Notes under the pieces: model-generated
The model's input: only the letters and a program-made list of their open reading frames with translations
Told to the model about the DNA's origin: nothing
Database searches by the model: none
Made by a program: the position numbers and the translations under genes
DNA from: Anthoceros angustus
Taxonomy: Eukaryota; Streptophyta; Anthocerotopsida; Anthocerotales; Anthocerotaceae
Direction of reading: 5' to 3'
NCBI GenBank assembly: GCA_010909165.1
Contig: VJWM01000106.1
Coordinates: 558,001 to 622,000, forward strand
Length of the DNA: 64,000 nt
Shown: positions 54,681 through 64,000 of the stretch, in pieces
How positions within the stretch are numbered: the first letter of the stretch is position 1
How the letters are laid out: each line of letters starts with the position of its first letter

Positions 54681-57600
54681 GGTTGACTCAACCATCGGGC
54701 GCCTCAGGGCGCCAGTCATCACCCGCCACGGGACGGGTCTCCGAGGTCGCCCCCACACACACGCACACAGACCACATCTACTCTAATTCACCTAGGGGTC
54801 CGTGTCGAACTTCCGAATTAGGCACTCGATCGAATACCGCGACGACCGCCTGTCGACCCCCACCGATCTCACTCTCTTTCTATTACTCCGCTTTCCTCAA
54901 ACGCAACCACAATTTCCCTTACCGATACTCACCCTTCTTCCAGAACCTCTCACCGCACATGTATACTCTCTCTCCCTTTTCCCCACAGACCTCACCACGG
55001 GCCACATGCACCCCTTCTCTCATGGAATTAAACACGGCGAGCTTGGAAAAGAGGATCAGGGAAGCATCACGATTCACCTGCCGATCTCACTCACCTTTCC
55101 GCTGCAACCTTGCCCTTCTCGCGCATTACCTCACCATTCACACCAGCGTGAGCTTGGCCACCCGCCTCGACCATCCAGGGATCTTCCTCTTGTGAAGAAG
55201 ACGGCGCAACAACCGTTTGATGTCGACTGACGCTCCAATCAACCCCACACGAGGTTCGATACCAAGTTCACACAAATCGTCTGCCTTTGAGAGACACCCA
55301 AAGGGTCTCTTATACATCCGGTGGTCCAACATGACCACTTCTCTTAGGGTCTAAAATTGTAGCTCCTACCACGAGCGCCTTACCAATCTAAGCAACATGA
55401 CTACCGATGGAACTCCCTATCCTCGCCGAAAAGGAAACCCGGTCCTAGGCTATCGCGACTTCTAAAATCAGCCTCTGCGATTGCGCCGCCCACGGCCCAT
55501 GGGGACCCCTCGCTCCCTCGCCCGATCCGAGCGATTTTCCCCACAACCTCCACCTCACGCCTGAGTTTCCCTCGCGCCTTCCCGCGACGTTATGCGCTGT
55601 GACCTCTATGTCCATTGTCCCGCCTCCTCGCTGGACAACCATACCGTATGCTCCTCCCTCCATGCTCGCCTCCGCCTCGCTCATCTCTTCCAAAGACCAC
55701 TTGCGGAGGATAGGCGCCCGCTCCTATTCAAGGAACCATCAAACGCCTGTGGCGGTCAAGATGTACAGAGTTTCGCCTCCCGTCCCAACAACCACATACA
55801 CGCTTTAGAGTGAGCACCGCTCACCATGCGGCTGGACATGAGCATCCTCATCCGACGTAGCACAATACGCCCTTCCGACATGAGGTCCTTACCTCCTCCG
55901 TGGACAATCCTGGCCGGGCTGTTGATTCTCCAGAGATCTGTCCCTCCATCTGCGACACTCCGGGTGACTTCCCCACCTCGCCCACGTTCCACGATTTGGT
56001 GGTTTAGCCACCGTGGTGGTCACTTGGTTGCTTGCCTTGGTGCCGCTCGGCCTTTCTTGGTTTGGCCACCTCTCTTGACTCGCCCTAGCTTGCCTCTTCC
56101 GCTTGTCTCTCCGCCAGCCTTCTTGAATTTCTCCGGGCGCCATCGCCCACCGCTCCTGGACTCGAGACCTCATCTTGAAGCTCTTCAATTGTAGCATGCG
56201 CCTTGACCTGATTTACTTTGAGTGGACATGGCCTTAATCGCCTCGTGTTTTGCATAAGGTCAGACTTGCTCAAGGCCTCGGCCGCTTGCTCTTCAGCTTT
56301 CCAACTTCTCCTTGAGCAACTTCTCGTTGGCCTTGCACTCAGTGAGAGCCATGGTCGCTTGATCGAGGAGATCCGCCCGAGCCATGGCCGAAGTCAAACC
56401 TCGCAAATCCCCAAATTGGGTGTCCCTTTGCCCATCCGCCTCCACAATTCCTCAGACGCGAGTCTCCTATCCCCACCTCCCTGATTTCGGTGAAATGTCG
56501 CCAAAAATATCCCGGAGTCGCGGTCTCGGTCAAGTTAACCCCTCCTCTCCTAGGGGTTGGTCCGCCATCGCCTCTTCCCCGCCTCCATTCTCTCTAGCGG
56601 CATTCATCCTGCACTGAGGGAGCAACTTGCCATTTCCCTTTATTTTCCTCCTTACCTGCGCCGCTGCCTTCGACTGGTGACCCCGGTGTAGCGGTTCCTC
56701 CTCCGCTGGGCCGCCCTCCCCGACCCCTGCTCGACTGTCGCCGCCTTCGCTTACCCTTGGAAACTTCCCACCCTCTTCCGAACCTTCCAGGCGATTCCCA
56801 ACTGGAATCCTTGCCCGAATCCTCCTTAAATTCCTCCTCTACCTTGAGTTCTCGACCGGCTTCCAACCATGCAGGACACTGCCTTCAACTCCGTTAAACA
56901 CGGAATGCGCAAATACATGAATCGGAAAAGGAAATCAAGGAGGGCCGAGGGAAGGAGAGAGTCGCCTTCTCCTCACGGCTCTTTCAAAATCATCCTTCCC
57001 CAATCAATTTGTGTACCCTTGACCACCTCGTGAAGAAAAACCAAGAAGTGATCCGCCATATGATCCAGCCTTCCTCAGAAAACACAAAATCCATTTGGCC
57101 AATCCCACCGTACAGACACGAGTTGGCGAGTCACCCATTGTTGTTCACTCTCACTTCCCTGTGCTTCATGAGCGCAGCCTCTCAAGGTCTTCTTCACTGG
57201 GGTCAATCACCAAGCTCCCATCTTCGATGCTTCGCCCATACACGCTCGAAGAGGCCAAATCCGCCTGCGGCCTTTTCCTCGGCCACCCTCTTGCGACTTG
57301 GTCCCACTTAATTGCACTCTTGCACCAATGCTCGCACCATTTCTTCTCCATGAACTTCCAGCTCCCGCACGTGCGCCAGCTCTCACTTTTCCATGGTCCA
57401 TGTTGGGCCACTGCGTGTGGGATTTCGGCACTGGCGCCATCTCCTTCTCTCGTTGTTTCCCAAAACAAAACCTCGACTACCCTGCAGATCGGTCGAGAAA
57501 AAATCGCCGCCTCGCGCTCCTTCCACGCCTCGCGAACTTGCCGGCCCGATTTCTCTCCTCCCGCCTGCCCGTCCCCGCGCCTTCCTCCTGCAACAGATGA

Positions 57601-58037
57601 GATTTGGCTCAAGTTGCCCCGCGCCTCTCATCCGCCTCCCGGAAAGTCGCGACCGGCCGGGTGTGCCTCTTGCGCCCGACCGACTGTAGTCCCGCCCGCC
57701 ACTAGGGTTGTAAATTCTCGTCTCAGACGTCCTGCTTTCGCCACCGTGGTGGAACTAGCCACCACCCCACTTGACTACTCAACTGTGGCATGTGAGCATC
57801 CCTAGCATATATAGACACCTTTTATTCTAAAATTCCCAATACCCAAGGACTCTATTTCTCCCACTGGGGTCAAACCTAAGGTCGAAAAATTATTATTATC
57901 TCCAAGGGCCAAGGACCATTCCGTATAAAAGACCGACTCGACGATTCTCAAAGCACTTTGCTATTCTAACACATCCAAAACAAAAAATCGCTCATCCGAC
58001 ACTTGGGAGCGGGTTAGTGCACATGTGGTCTTCCACA
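54680..58037 (-). mobile_element. 3' LTR of minus-strand gypsy element, about 3.4 kb
   Basis: Starts (minus orientation) TGTGGAAGACCACATGTGC at 58,037, directly after a purine tract, and extends to about 54,680, where the leader-like sequence begins. It matches the truncated 5' LTR at 61.2-64.0 kb. At 3.4 kb it is long for a plant LTR. It contains the EKKWC..WCKSA coding-like block at about 57,360-57,300. Confidence 0.65.
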
Positions 58038-58055
58038 TACTCCCCTTCTCATTTG
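58038..58055 (-). promoter_or_regulatory. Polypurine tract upstream of the 3' LTR
   Basis: In minus orientation AATGAGAAGGGGAGTA lies immediately before the LTR start TGTGGAAG. This is the expected plus-strand primer position and supports the LTR boundary. Confidence 0.7.
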
Positions 58056-58073
58056 TTGGCGCCCCTCGCCAAC

Positions 58074-59091
58074 TTATTGGTAATATTTTGACCCGCCAAC
58101 TGTTGCCAAGGTGGATGAGCCACTAAGGTACCGGAGTTGAATTGATCCGTTGTCGAAAACTTCAAACTCAAGGGGCCCCATCCACGAGATGTAATTTACG
58201 GAAATGCATGTATCGGTTATCATATAGTAAAGCGGATCCCGAACAACGTATTCTTGACGCTTCAATCTCTTGTCGTTACTTCCTCCTCCTTTGGACATCC
58301 CGCATAACTTGGAGGGCTTGTTCTGTCTCCGTGTCGCATTTAAACCCACCAACCTTTCCAATGACTTTCTTCCACCGGCATTCGACTTGGTTCGTATTCT
58401 CGTGGTGGGAACTTGAATTCTATTGGCATGACGTAATGCCGTAAGATACGGGTCTGCTGCGTTGTCACTTTTCCATGTCCGATACGCCTGAGTCAATGTT
58501 TCATATCCACATACGATAACCGATGTGAGTTTGGTTAGGATCTTGCACAACAAGCCATTTGCCTTTTCCGTCCCCCATTGGCTTTTGGGTTATAAGGCGT
58601 GGACTTCCTGTGAGCGACGTTGAAGTGACTGGTCATGTTGGAGATTACCGATTGAAATGTGTTCCTCACACGTCAGCCCAGGGCATATCGGTGATGATTT
58701 GCTCGAGCAGAATCGCCACGACGGCGAATCTACGTGCGGTTCTACCATCCGCGCGATCTGTGGCCACGTGGATGTATTGGTTTTGGCGAGTCTTGGTTTT
58801 AATGGATAGGTCCGACAAAATCGATTCCCCATTTCTCGAATGGTGCTAAGTATGGGGACAAGGGGCCATTGGGTTGTTGTTGGCTTGCCGACCCTTTGGC
58901 AAGCCACCGCTCACGAACTCCTTGGCATCCTTGTACATTGTAGGCCACCAATAGCCACCTCCAAAATTTTCCCGCATGTGACATGCATAATGACCTCCGC
59001 CTCTTCTTCGTGTAAAGAGCTGGGACTCGCTCACCGCTTGATGCACTCCATAACCGCTCCCCGCCGTCCGGACCGACTTGTATAAGTTCAT
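58074..59091 (-). pseudogene. Ty3/gypsy integrase
   Basis: Minus-strand segments in order: the zinc-binding HHCC part (HYACHM..NFGGGYWWPTMYKDAKEFV, about 59,010-58,930), the catalytic core start PFEKWGIDFVGPIH (about 58,840-58,800) with the first acidic residue, then a C-terminal open frame from 58,553 to 58,074 with NDKRLKRQEYVV, WMGPLEFEVFDNGSIQL and GGSKYYQ, the usual gypsy integrase tail. The frame shifts several times. Integrase inserts the cDNA into nuclear DNA. Integrase ends about 20 bp before the polypurine tract. Confidence 0.85.
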
Positions 59092-59666
59092 ATTGTGCCG
59101 TGAATGGTCCGGAGTAGTGGACGAATCAACTGTGTCTTGGAAAGATGGAGGAATTTGGCTGCCAAGATAATCGTATATCTCCGATATGTTGGTCTTCCGA
59201 AGCCACCTCCCTTCTCAATCGGCTGGCTCCTCCTTCCGAACCGGCTTCACTGGTTTTCAACTCGCAGAAAAAGTGTCTCATCGGAAAGTCGTCTTCTGGT
59301 CCCTTTCCACCTTCCTGCTTTCAATCGAGATATGAAGTCGGCATTGATATGCTTCCTACTCTCTCCACCGTGAAGGTAAACTCAAGCAAGATCCAGCGTA
59401 TCGTCCGAAAGGTCGGTTTATTCACAAGGTGTTTCAAGGCAAAGTGGTCAACATGGAACACAAATTCATACGAGGAGGTAGTGTCAATTTCGACCGAGTA
59501 AACCATTCCCGGTTTCTCGCCGTGGTGGTATACTGCCTCCGTCGTTAGTTGTCTCCTCGGCATAGTAGATCGGAAAATCCTTCTTCTTCTCATCCGGCTA
59601 AGGACCCACCCAATTGCAAATGTCTGAAACATCAACGAAAACGCGGAACTTCTTACTCCCCGGTCC
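59092..59666 (-). pseudogene. Ty3/gypsy RNase H
   Basis: Minus strand. Pieces read NWVGP, KKKDFPIYYAEE, YEFVFHVDHFALKHLVNKP and RWILLEFTFTVERV, the RNase H and connection region of gypsy pol. It is broken into phases. Confidence 0.75.
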
Positions 59667-60400
59667 TTAGCGTGGAGTCAGAGTGGTGCGTAAGTCCCGA
59701 ATGCTTCCTCCGGCCGTCCATTCCCACTCCTGATCCTTCCTTAACAAGCTCGTTAGTGGGGCAGCCCGCTTGGCGAAATTTGGAACGAAGCGTCTATAAT
59801 ACCCGACCATTCCCAGGAACCCGCGGAGTTCCTTTAGCGTTGTTGGTGCTCTAAGGGTGGCGATGACCTTTACCTTGTCCGGATCTACTTCTATACCTCT
59901 GCTTGAAATTCGATGCCCCAACAGAATTCCTTCTGACATGCCGAAGTAGCACTTTTCTGGATGCAGGCATAATTGCGTGGCTCGACAGCGCTCCAGGCAC
60001 TTCCGGAGGTGCGACAGATGGTCCTTGACAGCCCCGAATACGCAGAAGTCGTCCAGGAAAACTTCCATAAAGTCGCGGAGGAAGTCCTTGAAAATTTTGA
60101 CGATGGCTCGCATGAAGGACCTGTGCTCCGTCAACCCAAATGCGCCGCGCTTGTAAGCATATGTCCCCGATCGGTTGTAAAGCGGTCGAGGCCAATCGCT
60201 CTCCTAAGGTGCTGATTATACCCAGTACCGTCTAGGAATGAATACGCCATTACTGCGACGGATCCGGATATTATCGATGAAGGGTAACGGAAAGTGATCC
60301 TTCTTGGTGACTTTATTCAACCTTCTCCCCGACAAACTCGGATTTTGCCTGCTGCCTCTTAGGTACTACCACTATTGGAGCCACCCATCTTTATTGACTA
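59667..60400 (-). pseudogene. Ty3/gypsy reverse transcriptase
   Basis: Minus strand. An open 155-codon frame (60,134-59,667) contains FMRAIVKIFKDFLRDFMEV, the active site FLDDFCVFG (YxDD position), then HPEKCYFGM, LGHRISSRGIEVDPDKV, LRGFLGMVGYYRRFVPNFAK and WEWT. Upstream segments give LNKVTKKDHFPLPFID and DRFTTD. This is the best preserved polymerase in the window and clearly Ty3/gypsy. It differs in sequence from the plus-strand RT at 41.5-42.6 kb, so two families are present. Confidence 0.92.
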
Positions 60401-61037
60401 TAGGATAGATCACATCCGCCTTGAGGTACATCTCCAACTCGATCCTTTACCTTGAGGAGTACTGGATTTAACTTGTACTGGAATTTATCGATTGCTCGGT
60501 TCCGTGTCAATCCTATGCTCGCCCATTCTTTGGGAATCCTTCATGTCTCATACCTCAAGGCGAAAACATCGATGAATTCGCAAGCAGCCCATGCCTTCCT
60601 CCAACGCCGATCCATCCATTTTCGAGAATTTGAGCACTTTCCTCGAAGAACCTCAACGCCCTGACTTCATCACCAGACTCACTCGCGCTCTCACTGGTGC
60701 GGTGCTAACTCTAATCCTTCTTCCGCTCCTGCGGGTTCCTCTTCTCATGCCCCATTCCCTAAACAAATCTTGACGTGAAGCTGCGTCGCCTTTTTCTCCA
60801 CCTGCTCGAATCCTGCCTGGACCCCTTCCGCTGAGCACTCGATGCCATCCCCGTCACCTCACACTGTATATGGGATATCTCTCCGGTAGTCCCGCCTCTC
60901 ATCGACCATGAGATGTGCGAATCGAACCTATCTTCCTCTCCCATCTCCCGGACGTGTCCTCCGCCGAGGTAAAATACCTTCTGCTTCAGCTTGAGTTTCA
61001 CGTGGATTGGGTTTTGCATCCAAGACGCAGAGGCCAC
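60401..61037 (-). pseudogene. Gag/protease-region remnant of minus-strand gypsy element
   Basis: From an ATG at 61,037 the minus strand reads MASASWMQNPIHVK.., matching the gag start of the other copies for only ~10 residues. It then switches to FYLGGGHVREMGEEDRF and EISHIQCEVTGMASS, of unknown identity. Compared with the 3.3-kb gag-like regions elsewhere, most of gag is deleted here. No aspartic protease triad is visible. Confidence 0.45.
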
Positions 61038-64000
61038 ATTTACCCTCTATGTCGTTATAGTCCTAGGATTCGATCCCAAGGAATGGTGTATTGGTCAAGC
61101 CAATCTATGGGTTCTAGACTCACCGCCGCCATCTAACTTCCAGCCTACCCAAACCCACCACTGGTAGACTCACACAGTCATCTGGTTTCACATGTATGGT
61201 CGCCACAACCACTGTCAAGTGAGTCTATCTGTCATGGCCTCCGACACTGACCCAGAGGCTATGGACCACCACATCTATATAATGCCTCGCCCACTTCTAA
61301 AATTTCATGATCCCACCTCCTCGCCTCACCTCCCATTGCCCGACTTTCCCTCACACCTCACACCTCCCAAATACAGACTACTCCTCCTCCCGGAACCTTT
61401 CCCTTCCCAATGAACTCTCTCGTCTCACGGGCCACATGCACTTTTTCCCTTGGGCCACATGCATCTCTCATGGAATGAACACACTGTGGCAGTTGGAAAG
61501 AGGATCGAAGAAAACCCCCGGCTTGGAGCCTGGCCACCGTCCGCTGCAATCCTACCTCTTCCGGCCACGTACCGCCCCTTCTGTGCGTGAGCTTGGCCAC
61601 CCGCCTCGACCATCCAGATCTTCCCCTTCTTGTGACTAAGACGGCCCAACCCGCTTGATGCGACGGGCCTCCAATCAACCCCACTCGGTTCGACACGGAA
61701 GTTCACACCGAAATCGTCCTTTGAGAGACACCCAGGGTCTCTTATACATCCGGGGCCGTGGTCCAACACACCTCTTTAGTGTCTAAAATTGTAGCTCCTA
61801 CCACGGCGCCTTACCAATCTACAACACTCTCTGATGGAACTCCCTATCCTCACCAAAAGGAAACCCGGTCCTAGGCTATCGCGACTCCTAAAATCAGCCC
61901 TCGCGATTTTGCCCACGGCCCATGGGGACCCCTCTCGCTCGGCCTCGCCCGATCCGAGCGATTTTCCCCACAACCTCCACCTCGCCTCTCACCGCCTCGC
62001 CTCGCGCCTTCGACGCTGCCCTGTGACCTCTATGTCCATTGTCCGCTCCTCCCTGGACAACCATACTGTGCTCCTCCCTCCATGCTCGCCTCGCTCTCAT
62101 CTTCTTCGACCACTTGCGGAGGATAGGCCCGCTCCTACTCGAAGGAACCATCGTAACTGTCAAGATGTACAGCCAAGAGTTTGCCCCTCGTCCCAACAAC
62201 CACATACACGTTTAGAGTGAGCACGCTCACCATGCGCGGGGACATGAGCATCCTCATCCGGACCGTAGCACAATACGCCCTTCCGAGGAGGTCCTTACCT
62301 CTCCTCCGTGGACAATCTGGCCGGGCTGCTGATTCTCGGATCTGTCCCTCCATCTGCGACACTCCGTGGTGACTTCCCCACCTCGGTTCCCGTTCCACGG
62401 CGGTGGTTTAGCCACCGTGGTGGTTGCTTCCACGGTGGTTGTTGCTCCTGCGTTGCTCGGCCTTTCTTGGTTTGGCCACCTCTCTCTTGACTCGCCCTAG
62501 CTTCGTCTCTTCCGCTTGTACCTCCGCCTTCTTGAATTTCTCCAAGGCGCCATCGCCACCGCTCTGGACTCGCGAGACCTCATCTGAAGCTCTTCAATTA
62601 GCATAGCGCCTTGACCTGACTGATTTACTAAAGCTTCCCGAGTGGACATGTCCTTAAGCCTCTGTGCCTTGCATAAGGCACGACTCCGCTCTCCCCCTTG
62701 CTCGCCTTCCGGCTTCCAACTTCTCCTTGAGCAACTTCTCCTTGGCCTTGCACACTCCAAGTGAGAGCCATGGTCGCTTGATCGAGATCCGCTGCGTCTG
62801 TGCCATGGCCAAGTCAAACCTCAAATCCCCAAATTGGGCTGTCCCTTGCCCATCCGCCTCACAACAATTCTCGTGGCTGGTGTCTCCTATCCCCACCTCG
62901 GACGGTTCGGTGAAATGTCAAAAATGTCCGAGTCCGGTCTCGGTCGGGTTAACCCCTCCTCTCCTAGGGGTTGATGCACGCCTCTTCCCCGCTTCATTCT
63001 CCTAGCGGCGATTCATCCTGCACGGAGGAGCAACTTGCCATTTCCCTTTATTTTCCTCCTTTACCTGCGTTCACTGCCTCGACTGGTGACCACAGGTGTG
63101 CTGGTTCCTCCGCTGGCCGCCTCCCTTCGCCGATCCCGTCGACTCGTTGCGCCCTTCTTACCCTTGGAAACTTCCCACCCTCTTGAACCTTCGAGCGCAC
63201 TCCCAGCTGGAATCCTTGCCCGAATCCTCCTTCAATTCCTCCTCTTCTACCTTGAGTTCACCGGCTTCCAACCATGCGGGACACCCAACTCCGTTAAACA
63301 CCGAATGCAAATACATGAATCGAAAAGGCGAAATCAAGGAGGGCCGAAGAAGAGAGTCGCCTTCTCCTCAGGCTCTTTCAAAAATCATCCTCCCCAATCA
63401 ATTTGTGTACCCTTGACCACCTCGTGAAGAAAAACCAAGAAGTGATCCGCCATATGATCCGGCTTCAGAGGCACAAAATCCATTTGGCCAATCCCACCAT
63501 TACAGAACACGAGTTGGCGAGTCACCCACCATTGTTCACTCTCACTTCCCGGGCTTCATGAGCGCTGCCTTTCATCTTTCACTGGGTCAATCACCAAGCT
63601 CCCATCCTCCGATGCTTCGCCCATACTGCTCGAAAGAGGCCAAATCCAGTCTGCGGCCTTTTCCTCGCGTCACCCTCTTGCGACTTGGTCCTTAATTGCC
63701 GGGCGCACTCTTGCACCAATGCGGTCAGAGCACCATTTCTTCTCCATGAACTTGAGCCCCACTCAGCCGCCGCTCTCACTTTCCGTGGTCCATGTTGGGC
63801 CACCGTGCGTGGGATTTCGGCTGGGCGCCATCTCCTTCTCGTTGTCTCCCAAAACAAAACCTCGACTACCTGCAGATCACGGTCAAGAGAAAAAATCAAA
63901 GCCGCCTCCTTCCACGCCTCCTCGCGAACTTGCGGCGCCGATTTCTCTCCTCCGCCGCCTGCCCCGATCGTCGCGCCTTCCTCCTCCTGCACTGAGTGAT
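61038..64000 (-). mobile_element. 5' LTR and leader of minus-strand gypsy element, cut by window end
   Basis: Matches 54,499-57,500 in the same orientation. It includes the leader with CGAATCCTAGGACTATAACG, the LTR body, and the EKKWC-type block reversed near 63,770-63,690. The outer LTR end lies beyond 64,000. Together with pol (58.07-60.4 kb) and the 3' LTR (54.7-58.04 kb) it frames one element on the minus strand. Confidence 0.65.

Larger units (their letters stand above)
43262..56330. repeat. Tandem 6.57-kb composite unit, two copies
   Basis: 43,262-49,835 and 49,836-about 56,330 are direct repeats at an offset of 6565-6569 bp (for example AAATAGAGTCCTTGGG at 43,281/49,846 and the gag ATG at 47,929/54,498). 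Each contains a plus-oriented LTR segment, then minus-oriented gag, then minus-oriented LTR 3' part. The joint at about 49,835 cuts inside the LTR at TTGGCCTTG. Confidence 0.88.

Overview
This window is nuclear DNA of a land plant, most likely a seedless vascular plant (a fern is my first guess; lycophyte or bryophyte not excluded). The evidence is spliceosomal genes with GT..AG introns, a plastid Clp protease gene, a plant-type 60S ribosomal protein gene, two long PLS-class pentatricopeptide (PPR) genes side by side, and abundant plant Ty1/copia and Ty3/gypsy LTR retrotransposons. The organism call rests on the PPR style and is an inference.

Layout. 1-732: the end of a beta-class (N4/N6-type) DNA methyltransferase-like reading frame, cut by the window edge. 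1.16-3.96 kb: reverse-strand Copia gag/protease debris, tandemly duplicated, with a 29-bp minisatellite in each copy. 5.6-12.1 kb: two divergent PPR genes sharing a short promoter, one with a complete DYW deaminase domain (minus strand) and one of E+ type (plus strand) broken by a 2-nt frameshift inside a recent repeat duplication. 12.1-17.3 kb: AT-rich intergenic DNA with nested satellites and an F-box/kelch-like remnant. 17.3-25.2 kb: a compact conserved gene island, with CLPP4 (2 exons), RPL23/uL14 (3 exons) and, convergent to them, a 19-exon WD40-TPR gene orthologous to Arabidopsis ASG2 (DCAF/WDTC1 family) ending in a CaaX box. 25.2-32.3 kb: F-box pseudogene, direct repeats, a 46-bp palindrome and two Copia LTR/primer-site remnants.

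32.3-64 kb is almost entirely Ty3/gypsy material. The plus-strand family (32.3-43.08 kb) is a tandem LTR-internal-LTR-internal array. Each internal region carries, 5' of the reverse transcriptase, a DNMT3/DRM-like cytosine-5 DNA methyltransferase domain with motifs I, IV, VI, VIII and X in order. Its LTRs each hold five copies of a CCGGACGTCCGG-type palindrome. This methyltransferase-bearing retrotransposon is the most interesting object in the window. A second gypsy family (43.08-64 kb, mainly minus strand) has unusually long LTRs, a full RT-RNaseH-integrase region at 58.1-60.4 kb, and a 6.57-kb tandem unit built from an LTR fused head-on to an oppositely oriented gag.

Copies of the repeats in the last 30 kb agree in AT-rich stretches but differ by many 1-10 nt indels in CG-rich stretches. 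This may be an assembly artefact at methylated sites, so frame breaks there should not be read as proof of decay.
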